Of a stretch of 64,000 nt of DNA, positions 23,520-32,288 are shown one piece after another (the stretch's first letter is position 1; every line of letters starts with the position of its first letter). The DNA comes from Bog-756 sp963704615 (GTDB taxonomy: Bacteria; Actinomycetota; Acidimicrobiia; Acidimicrobiales; RAAP-2). Under the pieces are notes generated by a model that saw only the letters and a list, made by a program, of their open reading frames with translations, did not search any database and was not told where the DNA came from. Location of the stretch: positions 3,658,001 through 3,722,000 of the forward strand of contig OY969923.1 in the NCBI GenBank assembly GCA_963704615.1, read 5' to 3'. The position numbers and the translations under genes are program-made.

Positions 23520-25253
23520 ATGCTCGACTATGTGATCCGCAACGGCTTGGTCGTCGACGGGACTGGCAGCCCAGGCCGTCGGGCCGACGTCGGGATCCGG
23601 GACGGGATGATCGTCGCCGTCGGCCAGGTCGACGAGACCGGTACCACCGAGCTCGATGCCCAGGGCCTGGTGGTGGCCCCGGGCATCATCGACCCGCACA
23701 CCCACTACGACGCCCAGCTCTTCTGGGACCCCTCGGCCTCGCCCTCCAACCTGCACGGGGTCACCACCGTCATCGGGGGTAACTGCGGCTTCACCCTGGC
23801 GCCGATCAAGGCCCAGGATCACGACTACATCCGGCGGATGATGGCCAAGGTCGAGGGCATGCCCCTGGTGGCTCTCGAAGACGGGATTACCTGGGATTGG
23901 ACCAGCTTCGGCGAGTATCTCACCCGCCTCGAGGGCAACCTGGGGGTCAATGCCGGATTTCTGGTCGGCCACTGCGCCCTGCGTCGATGGGTGATGGGCG
24001 ACGTGCGGGGGGGTGAAGTCGCCTCCGACGACGAAGTGCAGGCCATGAGCCGTTTGCTCGCCGAGTCGATCGAAGCGGGTGGGCTGGGGTTCTCCTCGTC
24101 GCAATCGAGGACCCACTCCGACGGCGACGGCAACCCCATCTCCTCCCGCCACGCCGACCGTCGCGAGATGCTCGCCTTTTGCGAGGTGGTGCGGGACCAT
24201 CCCGGCACCACCCTCGAGTACATCACCAACGGCTGCCTCGACTCCTTCACCGAGGAGGAGATCGACCTGATGGTGGCCATGACCACGACCGCCCGCCGAC
24301 CGCTCAACTGGAACCTGCTCACCATCGATTCGCGCACGCCGGAGAAGACCGCCCGCCAGTTGGAAGCCTCGGCGCGGGCGGCGGAGGCCGGAGGGCGGAT
24401 CGTAGCCCTGACCATGCCCACGCTGGTTCCGATGAACATGAGCTTCCGCACCCACTGCGCTCTCTTCCTCATCCCTGGGTGGGGCGACGTGATGGGGCTC
24501 CCGTTGGAAGAGCGGATCGAAAAGCTGCGCGACCCGTTGGTCCGGGACCGTCTCGACGAACTGGCCCACTCCGAGGGGGCCGGCGTCTTCCGTCGCCTGT
24601 CGAACTGGGCCAACTACATCATCGGCGATACCTTCGCCCCGGAGAACGACGGCCTGAGCTGGCGCGACGTCGGCTCGATCGCCGCCGACCAGGGGAAGCC
24701 CCCCTTCGACGCCCTGCTCGATCTGGTCATCGCCGACGACCTCCGGACCGTGCTGTGGCCCAAGGCCTCCGACGGGGACGACGCCTCCTGGCAGGCCCGG
24801 GTCGAGGTGTGGGACGACCCCGGGGCCATGGTCGGCGGTTCCGACGCCGGTGCCCATCTCGACCGCATGTGCGGATCCAACTACCCGACCTCGTTCCTCG
24901 GCGACTGCCTCCGCAAGCGCAAGCTGGTGCCCGTGGAGCGGGCGGTCCAGTTGATGACCGAGGCCCCGGCGGAGCTGTTCGGGCTCCACGACCGGGGTCG
25001 GGTGGCCGAGGGAATGCGGGCCGACCTCTTTGTCTTCGATCCCGAGACGGTCGGTTCCGAACCGGCCACGTTGGTCAACGACCTCCCCGGCGGCAGCCCC
25101 CGGCTGGTGGCCGACGCCATCGGTGTGGTCCGGGTCTTGGTCAACGGGGTCGAGACCATCGCCGACGGCAAACCCACCGGCAACCGTCCCGGCACCCTCC
25201 TGCGGTCGGGTCGGGACACCGAGACGGTGGACCCGTCAGCCTCGCCGGTCTGA
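23520..25253 (+). CDS. N-acyl-D-amino-acid deacylase-family amidohydrolase
   Basis: A 577-residue amidohydrolase_3/D-aminoacylase relative: VVDGTGSPGRRADVGIRDG, metal-binding HTHYD in DPHTHYDAQLFWDP, GGNCGF, GHCALR, and the C-terminal GGSDAGAHLD with the catalytic Asp. The ATG at 23520 has GAGGAAGGA upstream and begins at the usual MLDYVIRNG. Family members cleave amide or cyclic imide bonds; many actinobacterial copies sit in lipid or steroid clusters with unknown substrate. A TetR-type palindrome lies about 100 bases upstream. Confidence 0.9.
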   Translation: MLDYVIRNGLVVDGTGSPGRRADVGIRDGMIVAVGQVDETGTTELDAQGLVVAPGIIDPHTHYDAQLFWDPSASPSNLHGVTTVIGGNCGFTLAPIKAQDHDYIRRMMAKVEGMPLVALEDGITWDWTSFGEYLTRLEGNLGVNAGFLVGHCALRRWVMGDVRGGEVASDDEVQAMSRLLAESIEAGGLGFSSSQSRTHSDGDGNPISSRHADRREMLAFCEVVRDHPGTTLEYITNGCLDSFTEEEIDLMVAMTTTARRPLNWNLLTIDSRTPEKTARQLEASARAAEAGGRIVALTMPTLVPMNMSFRTHCALFLIPGWGDVMGLPLEERIEKLRDPLVRDRLDELAHSEGAGVFRRLSNWANYIIGDTFAPENDGLSWRDVGSIAADQGKPPFDALLDLVIADDLRTVLWPKASDGDDASWQARVEVWDDPGAMVGGSDAGAHLDRMCGSNYPTSFLGDCLRKRKLVPVERAVQLMTEAPAELFGLHDRGRVAEGMRADLFVFDPETVGSEPATLVNDLPGGSPRLVADAIGVVRVLVNGVETIADGKPTGNRPGTLLRSGRDTETVDPSASPV

Positions 25254-25364
25254 ACCTCCCGTCGAAGCTCCCCGACCTCGCCCGGTGAACTCCCCGATGT
25301 CGGCCCCTTCAACAGCTTCATCAGCGCCGCCGATCTGTCCGATCACACCGTCACGACCTACACT

Positions 25365-25379
25365 CTGACGCGCCGTCAG
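25365..25379. promoter_or_regulatory. CTGACGcgcCGTCAG palindrome, candidate TetR operator
   Basis: A perfect palindrome that extends one further base on each side (TCTGACG...CGTCAGA, 25364-25380). It is 67 bases before the aldehyde dehydrogenase ATG and downstream of the amidohydrolase stop, so it most likely controls the dehydrogenase separately. Arms are identical to those at 17283-17297. Confidence 0.62.
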
Positions 25380-25446
25380 AATCGCGGACCAGTCGCCGAC
25401 CGGCGATCGCCGCCAACCGCCGCGCCACCGCGAAAGGGGACCCGCC

Positions 25447-26916
25447 ATGGGCAGTCAAGTCACCAGGGACGAAACGCAGCTCCTCATCGGAGGCAAGTGG
25501 ATCGAAGCCGGCAACGGAACCTACGACATCATCAACCCGGCCACCGAGCTGGTGGTGGGCCAGGCCCCGAACGCGTCAGTGGAGGATGCCAACGCCGCCG
25601 CCGCCGCCGCCGCCGAGGCGTTCCCCGGTTGGGCGGCCACCCCGGCTGACGAGCGGCTGGCCCTCCTGAAGGCGGCCGCCGCCGCCATCCGTGCCAAGGG
25701 CGAGGAGCTGGTTCCCCTGGTCATCGCCGAGTGCGGCGCCACCGCCTCGGTCGGATCGCGGATGCAGGTGCCGGTGTGCGCAGATCGCTTCGACCGCTAC
25801 TCACGGGATCTCCGTCATGTCCAGGAGTCCATGCTCCCTCCCATCGCCACCGCCGCCACCCCACTGGCACCGGGTGGCCTGATCAGCGCCCTGGCCTACC
25901 GCCAGCCGGTGGGCGTTGTGGCCGCCATCGCCAGCTACAACTTTCCCCTCACCAACATGGCCGGCAAGGTGGCGCCGGCGCTGGCCATGGGCAACACGGT
26001 GATCCTGAAGCCAGCCCCGCAGGACCCGCTGGCCATTGTGGAGCTGGTCCGGATCCTCGAAGAGGTGGGCTTCCCGCCGGGCGTGGTCAACCTGGTCAAC
26101 TCGGCTGATCCCGAACCGGCCTCGGCGCTGACCTCCTCACCCGACGTCGACATGGTCTCGTTCACCGGCTCCACCGCCGTCGGCCAGCGGATCGCGGCCG
26201 CCGGGGCGCCGTCCATGAAGCGGATGCTCATGGAACTGGGCGGAAAAGGTGCAGCCGTGATCTTCGAGGACGCCGACATCAAGTCGGTCGTCACCGCCAT
26301 CGGCTCGACCTGGGCCTTCCACTCCGGCCAGATCTGCACGGCACCCACCCGGGCCGTCGTCCACCGCAGCATCTTCGACCAGGTGGTGGGCGGCCTGACC
26401 ACCTTCGCGGGCCGTCTCAAGGTGGGCGATCCCACCGAAATGGACACCGTGGTCGGCCCCCTCATTTCGGCTGCCCAGCGACAGCGAGTTCTCGACCACA
26501 TCGAGACGGGCCGGTCCGAAGGCGAGATCGTGGTGGGCGGCGGCCGCCCCGATCACCTCCCCACCGGGTTCTATGTGGAGCCCACCCTGATCACCGGAAG
26601 CAACGACATGGTCGTGTCCCGCGAGGAGATCTTCGGACCGGTGGTGGTGGCCATCCCCTTCGACGACGAGGACGAGGGCATCGCCATCGCCAACGACTCG
26701 GACTTCGGCCTCTACGACTACGTGTTCTCCGCAGACACGGCCCGGGCCTTCCGGGTGGCCAAGCGGCTGCGAGCCGGACACGTCGGCATCAACACCGCCC
26801 AGCGCAACATGGACGCCCCCTTCGGCGGGTTCAAGTTGAGCGGCATCGGACGGGACGGCGGCGACTACAGCCTCGAGGCCTACTCCGAGATGCAGTCGAT
26901 CATCTGGGCCGGCTGA
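25447..26916 (+). CDS. Aldehyde dehydrogenase family protein
   Basis: A 489-residue NAD(P)-dependent aldehyde dehydrogenase with catalytic Cys297 in GQICTAP, general-base Glu263 in MELGGKGA, FTGSTAVGQ as the nucleotide-binding loop, and EEIFGPVV near residue 398. The ATG is preceded by AAAGGGGA. It oxidises an aldehyde to the acid in the cytosol; the specific aldehyde is unknown. Its own TetR-type palindrome (25365) matches those before the two amidohydrolases, suggesting one catabolic regulon. Confidence 0.93.
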   Translation: MGSQVTRDETQLLIGGKWIEAGNGTYDIINPATELVVGQAPNASVEDANAAAAAAAEAFPGWAATPADERLALLKAAAAAIRAKGEELVPLVIAECGATASVGSRMQVPVCADRFDRYSRDLRHVQESMLPPIATAATPLAPGGLISALAYRQPVGVVAAIASYNFPLTNMAGKVAPALAMGNTVILKPAPQDPLAIVELVRILEEVGFPPGVVNLVNSADPEPASALTSSPDVDMVSFTGSTAVGQRIAAAGAPSMKRMLMELGGKGAAVIFEDADIKSVVTAIGSTWAFHSGQICTAPTRAVVHRSIFDQVVGGLTTFAGRLKVGDPTEMDTVVGPLISAAQRQRVLDHIETGRSEGEIVVGGGRPDHLPTGFYVEPTLITGSNDMVVSREEIFGPVVVAIPFDDEDEGIAIANDSDFGLYDYVFSADTARAFRVAKRLRAGHVGINTAQRNMDAPFGGFKLSGIGRDGGDYSLEAYSEMQSIIWAG

Positions 26917-26940
26917 ACTCCTGGCCGGAGCCGTAGACGC

Positions 26941-28539
26941 TCAGCCCGAGCCGTAGAACGGGGCTCCGAAGGCAAAGACGCCGCCGTCCGCGCCCACCAG
27001 CCAATACCCGCCCGTGGCCAGATCGGCGGTCATCCCCATGACCGGCGCATTGAGGGTCATGCCGCCGGTGCTCCCGTGGAAGCCGGCATCGCCGAAGGCG
27101 AAGATGGCACCGTCGTAGCCCACCATCCAGTAGCCGTTGCCGTCGGCGGTGGAGGCCATCCCGTTCACCGGCTCGTTGAGTTGCATGGAACCGGTGGACC
27201 CTTCGAAGGGTGCGTTCCCGAAGGCGAAGATGCCCCCGTCGGCGCCCACCAACCAGTAGCCACCGTTGGCGTCGTCAGGAGCCATCCCCACCACGCTGGC
27301 CCGGAGCGGGTGACCGCCCATCGATCCATAGAAGATGGCATCACCGAAGGCGAAGACCCCCCCGTCGGCAGCCACCAGCCAATAGCCCTTGCCGTCAGCG
27401 GTGGGGGCAAGGTCGACCACCGGTGCATTGAGGGGCTTGCCCCCCATCGACCCGTAGAACCCGGCGTCGCCGAAGGCGAAGATGCCGCCGTCGGCGGCCA
27501 CCTCCCAGTACCCCTTGCCATCCCGGGTGGACACCACGTGGGAAACGGGCGCCACCAGGTTGACGCCGGCCATCGATCCGTAGCTGACCGCATCACCATG
27601 GGTGGAGATCGACCCGTCTGACCGGGCCAGCCAATACCCTCCCGAATCCGGCGTGGCGGCGATGCCCACGACGGGGGCCGACCCGTTGCCGGGCTCCCCG
27701 GGCACCGCCGGCACTGGGTAGGGATAAGGAACCTGGCCGCCGGAGACCGACACCTCGCCGTTGGGGCCGTCGGTCTGACCGGGGCAGTACACCGGGTCCC
27801 CCGAAGGCGTACCGGCCACGATCGGATCCTGCGGGACAGGATTGCCGTCGACGGCATTCTGGGCGTTCTCTCGGGCACTGGCCGACGGCAGGATGTTGGG
27901 CGAGTAGCCGAACATCTCGACCGTCCACGCCTGGTTGCCGCTACAGGTGACACCCACCCCGACCGAGGTGTAGGCGGCCCCGAGCTCGTTCTGCCGGTGG
28001 GAGGCGGACAGCATGTAGTCGTTGTCCATCCCGTCTGACCCGTCGCCCGGCCAGAAGCCGGATCCCGAGTTCCCCGAGTTGGCGGCGAGGGCGCACACCT
28101 CGGAGCCATCTCCGCTACACGGGGAAAGCGCGGGATCGGTCACCACTCCGCTGGACGCGATTTGAGCCGACCACGCTTGAGCCTCCGCTTGCAGCCCGGG
28201 GTCGACCTGCAGTTGGGGAATGGGAACGGTAGACGTGGATCGCGCCGCCCGCTCGGCGTTGACGCGCGCCACCAGATCTTCCGAGTAGAGCGTCTCCACC
28301 GACGGAGCCGTATAGGGGAGGTCGGTGCTCCGCCCCTTCGGACTTTTCGCAGTGGCGTCATGCAAGGCCGTCGTGCAACCCATCAGAGTGAGGAGTGACC
28401 CCACGGCCACCACCGCGCCCACTCGACGCCACATCGAGGAAGCAGCGGTGCGCTGTCGAAGAGAACCGCCGAGGTGCTTTACCGATCGGGCCGGCCGCAT
28501 GGCCTGGCCGGGACCGACGTTCACGAGCTTGTCAGACAC
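26941..28539 (-). CDS. CAP (SCP/PR-1)-domain lipoprotein with 42-aa repeats
   Basis: About 532 residues from GTG 28539, which has AAAGGGG nine bases upstream. The signal region (WRRVGAVVAVGSLLTLMGC) ends in a lipobox, so the mature protein should be a lipoprotein. A CAP domain follows (VNAERAARS, then SASHRQNELGAAYTSVGVGV). The C-terminal half is six repeats of GYWLV.ADGG.FAFGDA.F.GSMGG..L.APV (period about 42 residues), spanning roughly 26944-27690. The repeat is shared with the CHAP hydrolase at 11893-13377. CAP proteins in bacteria are envelope-associated and sometimes bind lipid; the role here is unknown. Confidence 0.82.
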   Translation of the reverse strand: MSDKLVNVGPGQAMRPARSVKHLGGSLRQRTAASSMWRRVGAVVAVGSLLTLMGCTTALHDATAKSPKGRSTDLPYTAPSVETLYSEDLVARVNAERAARSTSTVPIPQLQVDPGLQAEAQAWSAQIASSGVVTDPALSPCSGDGSEVCALAANSGNSGSGFWPGDGSDGMDNDYMLSASHRQNELGAAYTSVGVGVTCSGNQAWTVEMFGYSPNILPSASARENAQNAVDGNPVPQDPIVAGTPSGDPVYCPGQTDGPNGEVSVSGGQVPYPYPVPAVPGEPGNGSAPVVGIAATPDSGGYWLARSDGSISTHGDAVSYGSMAGVNLVAPVSHVVSTRDGKGYWEVAADGGIFAFGDAGFYGSMGGKPLNAPVVDLAPTADGKGYWLVAADGGVFAFGDAIFYGSMGGHPLRASVVGMAPDDANGGYWLVGADGGIFAFGNAPFEGSTGSMQLNEPVNGMASTADGNGYWMVGYDGAIFAFGDAGFHGSTGGMTLNAPVMGMTADLATGGYWLVGADGGVFAFGAPFYGSG

Positions 28540-28596
28540 AGTCAGCTGCCCCTTTCGGACCCGAGTCTCGCACCTGAGCCCGGGCGGACTCCAATC

Positions 28597-28624
28597 ATGG
28601 GATAGGCACTTCACCCCATCCCAT
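28597..28624. promoter_or_regulatory. ATGGGAT/ATCCCAT inverted repeat
   Basis: Perfect 7-bp arms (28597-28603 and 28618-28624) with a 14-base spacer lie in the 115-bp region between the divergent CAP lipoprotein and cyclase-like genes. It is a candidate operator; no regulator is known. Confidence 0.35.
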
Positions 28625-28654
28625 CGGCGCGAACCGGCAAAAACTGTTGCCTCC

Positions 28655-29671
28655 ATGGGCTACAAAAGGTGGGTGCCGGTGCCCCTGCCCCCTTCCATAC
28701 CCACCTCGTACGTGGAGTTGGCCTCCCGGGTCTCCAATTGGGGCCGTTGGGGGCCAGAAGACCAGGTCGGGACCCTCAATTTCATCGACGAAAAGGCGAG
28801 GCTGCGAGGGGTGAATTCGGTGCGGGAGGGAGCCACCTTCGCTCTGGGTCTCCCCCTCTCGTCCGACGAGGGCATCCAGATGGGCTTCGTGGCCGGCCGC
28901 GTCAACCCGAATCGAACGATGATAAGCGTGAACACCCCCCTCAGCGCGGACCCGGAGTGGATCGCCTCCTCCGAGGACGTGGTGACCCTCGCCATGCAGT
29001 GCGCCACCCACTGGGACGGGCTGGCCCACGTCTCCTACGGTGCCGGTCCCGCCGGAGGCCTGCTCTACAACGGTTTCCCGGCGTCGACGATCACCGAGAC
29101 GGGTGCCGGCAAATTGGGAATCCACCTGGTCAAATCGCTGGTCTCGCGGGGCGTCCTCCTCGACGTCGCCCGGGCCCGGGGCGAGGAGATCCTCCCACCG
29201 GGACATCCCATCTCACCCGAGGACCTCGACGCCGCCTGTGCCCTGGAGGGCATGACCATCGAGACCGGCGACGTGGTCCTGGTGCGGACGGGCCAGATGG
29301 CCCACCTGGCCCTGCCGGGCCGGCCCGGTCTGGCCGGGGCCGAGCCGGTCCGGGACCTGGTCGCCTACACATGGCCCTCGCCAGGGCTGACCATGGGTAC
29401 GGCAGAGTGGTTCCACGCCCGCGACGTGGCCGCGGTGGCCACCGACACCTTCGTCCTCGAGGTCTACCCCTGCGAGTCGGAGGATCTCTACCTGCCGGTC
29501 CACCTGCTCCATCTGGTGGAGATGGGCATGACCCAAGGCCAGAACTTCTTCCTCGATGAGCTGGCCGACGCCTGCGCGGTCGACGGCCGATACGAATTCC
29601 TGCTGGACGCCACCCCTCTTCCCTTCACCAACGCCCTGGGCTCACCGGTGAACCCGGTGGCCGTGCGCTAA
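28655..29671 (+). CDS. Cyclase/kynurenine formamidase-like metal-dependent hydrolase
   Basis: A 338-residue member of the cyclase family (kynurenine formamidase/isatin hydrolase fold). The metal-binding histidine motif is CATHWDGLAHVSY, a variant of the family HxxxDxPxH site. WGPEDQVGTLNFI and the C-terminal hydrophobic PVHLLHLVEMGMTQGQNF are typical of the long actinobacterial subgroup. ATG 28655 is chosen by length; the ribosome site is weak and the frame extends far upstream. It probably hydrolyses a cyclic amide or lactone. It diverges from the CAP lipoprotein gene. Confidence 0.85.
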   Translation: MGYKRWVPVPLPPSIPTSYVELASRVSNWGRWGPEDQVGTLNFIDEKARLRGVNSVREGATFALGLPLSSDEGIQMGFVAGRVNPNRTMISVNTPLSADPEWIASSEDVVTLAMQCATHWDGLAHVSYGAGPAGGLLYNGFPASTITETGAGKLGIHLVKSLVSRGVLLDVARARGEEILPPGHPISPEDLDAACALEGMTIETGDVVLVRTGQMAHLALPGRPGLAGAEPVRDLVAYTWPSPGLTMGTAEWFHARDVAAVATDTFVLEVYPCESEDLYLPVHLLHLVEMGMTQGQNFFLDELADACAVDGRYEFLLDATPLPFTNALGSPVNPVAVR

Positions 29672-29676
29672 CCGGC

Positions 29677-30462
29677 CTACCCCTTGGCCGTTGCCGCCTT
29701 GGCCGCGGCCACCTTCACCTGCGCGGTACGGGCCGAGGCCGCTCCCCCGCCCACCACCGGACCGGTGCGGGGGGGCGGGGCGTCGGCGCCGACCACCTTG
29801 GCCCCGGTGGGAGCAGCCCGGCCGGTCACCGACCAGTGCAGGAGCCGGGCCTGGCTATCCACCAGCGAGGCGGTGCGGATGCCCCAGAACTCGAACCCGT
29901 AGCGGTGGCTGGCCACCTGGGCCAGCATGGCGATGAGTGTGCCCGCGGCCGCCATCGGGTCGGACCCCGCCGGTGACCCCGAGGCCTCGCCGTTGCTGGC
30001 GATGACCCGGGCCAGGGTCACCGTCACCGCGTTGAGAGCCCGGACCCGGAGGCCCTGGAACCGCAGGTCACCTTCGACTGTGGTCAGCTCGACCACCCGT
30101 AGGACGGCGCGGTTGCGCTCCCAGTAATCCATGAAGCCCTGCACCACAGCCACCGCGGTGCTCCAGCTGGCCTCCTCGGACCAATCGCCGTCCACCAGCC
30201 CCGCCAGGACCCCGACCCCCTCCACCAGCTCCTCGGCCAGGATGGTGATGGCCGCCTCCACGTTCTCGAAGTACTGGTAGAAGGTGGCCGGCGAGGTTCC
30301 GGCCCGCCGGGCGATGTCGATGACCTTGATCGATCGCCACGGGGTGGCCACCAGCAGTTCGGCGGTGCATTCCAACAGCCGCTGGCGGGTGGCTCGGCCG
30401 CGGTGGCCTGGAACTCGGCCATCGGTGGTAGCGATGATCTCGGGGTCCTCGGCCAGGTGCAT
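29677..30462 (-). CDS. TetR-family transcriptional regulator
   Basis: A 261-residue repressor with an N-terminal TetR helix-turn-helix (TRQRLLECTAELL, then IDIARRAGTSPATFYQYFENVEAAI) and a C-terminal ligand domain; the last ~45 residues are an Ala/Pro/Lys-rich tail. The ATG at 30462 is preceded by TACGAT eight bases upstream, a possible -10 box, so the transcript may be leaderless. A TGACG-n3-CGTCA palindrome (30494-30508) lies 32 bases before the start. Matching palindromes occur at three catabolic promoters upstream in this window, making this protein the best candidate for their regulator. Confidence 0.9.
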   Translation of the reverse strand: MHLAEDPEIIATTDGRVPGHRGRATRQRLLECTAELLVATPWRSIKVIDIARRAGTSPATFYQYFENVEAAITILAEELVEGVGVLAGLVDGDWSEEASWSTAVAVVQGFMDYWERNRAVLRVVELTTVEGDLRFQGLRVRALNAVTVTLARVIASNGEASGSPAGSDPMAAAGTLIAMLAQVASHRYGFEFWGIRTASLVDSQARLLHWSVTGRAAPTGAKVVGADAPPPRTGPVVGGGAASARTAQVKVAAAKAATAKG

Positions 30463-30493
30463 GGCGGATAATCGTACCGAGGGCCGACAGAAC

Positions 30494-30508
30494 ATGACGG
30501 AACGTCAG
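30494..30508. promoter_or_regulatory. aTGACGgaaCGTCAg palindrome between divergent TetR genes
   Basis: TGACG and CGTCA arms are perfect with a 3-bp centre (30495-30507). It is located 32 bases upstream of one TetR gene and 40 bases upstream of the other, the classic place for an autoregulatory operator. It shares arms and spacing with sites at 17283, 23406 (one mismatch) and 25365. Confidence 0.65.
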
Positions 30509-30547
30509 AATCGAGGACGAAACCCCTGACGAGTAGGGTAATCAGGC

Positions 30548-31162
30548 ATGGCGAACGCTCCGGTGCCACGCACCCTGACGCGAGCCCAACAGGCCCGTCG
30601 CCAGCGCGTCGTCGATGCCGCCATGGTGCTCGGGCTGGACGGGGGCTATGAAGCCGTCCAGATGCGGGACGTGGCGGCCAGGGCCGATGTGGCCATGGGC
30701 ACCGTCTATCGCTACTTCACCAGCAAGGACCACCTGTTGGCCGCGGCACTCGTCCACTGGGTGGAGCAGTTGGACACGCGTCTGGCCCAGCTCCCAGCCC
30801 AGGGGGACTCGGCTGCCGCCCGGGTGGTGGATGTCCTCGACCGGGCGCTGCGAGCCATGGGCCGACAGCCCCAGCTGGTCGGGGCCGTGTTCACCGCATT
30901 GGCCTCCCCGGACCCGGCCGCCATCGAGTGCCAGCAACAGGTTTCGCTGCTGATGGAGGGGATCATCACTCGGGCCATCGGTGAACCGCACCCTCCCGAT
31001 ATCGGCGACCGGGCGCGCATCCTCGGACACGTCTGGTACTCGGCCCTCGTGGGATGGGTGAACGGGTGGAGCAACATGGGCCGGGTCCACGACGAACTGG
31101 TTGTGGCCGTGGGGTTCCTTCTTCCTGCCGACATCTACGCCGAGGCCGTGGGGCCCAACTAG
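30548..31162 (+). CDS. TetR-family regulator, KstR-like
   Basis: A 204-residue TetR repressor. Its DNA-binding region (GGYEAVQMRDVAARADVAMGTVYRYFTSKDHLL) closely resembles KstR, the mycobacterial repressor of cholesterol catabolism that responds to a steroid CoA thioester. Length and the C-terminal VWYSALVGWVNG helix also fit. It diverges from another TetR gene across a shared palindrome. The canonical KstR half-site (AAC/GTT) was not seen nearby, so calling it KstR itself would go too far; a role in steroid or lipid control is inferred from homology and from ipdABC in the same window. Confidence 0.88.
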   Translation: MANAPVPRTLTRAQQARRQRVVDAAMVLGLDGGYEAVQMRDVAARADVAMGTVYRYFTSKDHLLAAALVHWVEQLDTRLAQLPAQGDSAAARVVDVLDRALRAMGRQPQLVGAVFTALASPDPAAIECQQQVSLLMEGIITRAIGEPHPPDIGDRARILGHVWYSALVGWVNGWSNMGRVHDELVVAVGFLLPADIYAEAVGPN

Positions 31163-31265
31163 CTGCCTCTGCCGGATTTGGGGCATTCTTCAGCGTCGGG
31201 GACAACGGCCAACCGGCTGTCTTGACACAAGGACCGCCCTCCCGCGGACTACCGTACCGTCTGAC

Positions 31266-32288
31266 ATGCCGTCTGACATGCCGTCCGCCATCGAAGTGCA
31301 CCATCTCTCCAAGCGGTTCGGTCCTGTGCACGCCGTCGACGACCTGAGCTTCGAAGTCGCCGAAGGTCGGGTCACCGGTTTCCTCGGGCCCAACGGATCG
31401 GGCAAGACCACCACGCTGCGCATACTGCTCGGCCTGGTCACCACGACCGAGGGCACCGCCACCTTCGGTGGGCAGCGCTACGTGGACATCGCCAAGCCCA
31501 TCCAGCATGTGGGCGCGGTGCTCGAGGCAACCAGCTTCCACCCCGGCCGGCGGGCCGAGGACCACCTCAAGATGGTGGCGGTCGGAGCGGACATCCCGCT
31601 CTCCCGAGTGCCAGAGGCACTCGAGCTGGTCGGCCTCAGCGATGTGGCCCGGCGGCGGGTGGGCAAGTTCTCCATGGGCATGCGCCAGCGACTGCAACTG
31701 GCGACCGCACTGCTCGGCGACCCTGAGATCCTCATCCTCGACGAGCCCTCCAACGGCCTCGACCCGCAGGGAATCCAGTGGCTGCGCACCTTCATCCGTC
31801 ACCAGGCATCGATCGGGCATGCGGTGCTGGTGTCCTCGCATCTCCTCTCCGAGATGGAGGAGACCGTCGATGACGTGGTCATCGTGTCTCACGGGAAGCT
31901 GGTCCTCCAGACCACCCTGGCCGACCTGGCCACCCAGGCCGGAACCAGCACGGGAATGCGCATCCGATCCCCCGAGATACCCCGACTGGCCGCGGTCCTG
32001 GATGCGATACCCGTGGCCTACCGCTTCGTGGCGTCGGACACCATGGTGATCGACCAGGCAACCCCAGAATGGTTCGGCCCGCTGGCCGCTCAGCACCAGA
32101 TCGTCCTTTATGAGCTCACCTACGAACGAGGCAGCCTCGAGGACGTGTTCCTCAGCCTGACCCACGGCTTCGACGCCGCCGACCCCCGCTTGGCCTCGGG
32201 TCAAGCAACAACCCTCGGGGCCGGCTCTCTCGCCGACGGAGCATCGATGCCCGCCGGACCTGGACCGGCCGCCGGAGGAGGGGCGTGA
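31266..32288 (+). CDS. ABC transporter ATP-binding protein
   Basis: A 340-residue ABC ATPase with Walker A GPNGSGKTTT, signature SMGMRQR, Walker B ILILDEP, D-loop NGLDP and the switch His in SSHLLSEME. The architecture (ATPase about 1-220 plus a C-terminal extension about 220-300) is that of ABC-2/DrrA-type exporters. The start is ATG 31266 or ATG 31278; the two lie in a CCGTCTGACATG direct repeat. It is translationally coupled to the permease (GTGA overlap at 32285-32288). The exported substrate is unknown. Confidence 0.93.
   Translation: MPSDMPSAIEVHHLSKRFGPVHAVDDLSFEVAEGRVTGFLGPNGSGKTTTLRILLGLVTTTEGTATFGGQRYVDIAKPIQHVGAVLEATSFHPGRRAEDHLKMVAVGADIPLSRVPEALELVGLSDVARRRVGKFSMGMRQRLQLATALLGDPEILILDEPSNGLDPQGIQWLRTFIRHQASIGHAVLVSSHLLSEMEETVDDVVIVSHGKLVLQTTLADLATQAGTSTGMRIRSPEIPRLAAVLDAIPVAYRFVASDTMVIDQATPEWFGPLAAQHQIVLYELTYERGSLEDVFLSLTHGFDAADPRLASGQATTLGAGSLADGASMPAGPGPAAGGGA

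Noticed and set aside
22911..24989. 692-codon open frame on the minus strand
   Set aside because: Shadow of the D-aminoacylase-type gene (23520-25253). Only its far end overlaps the MscS gene, in the wrong frame.
31255..31281. Further CTGAC-n5-GTC(A)G operator before the ABC transporter
   Set aside because: CTGACATGCCGTCTG matches only 8 of 10 arm bases, comes from a short CCGTCTGACATG direct repeat and overlaps the start codons.
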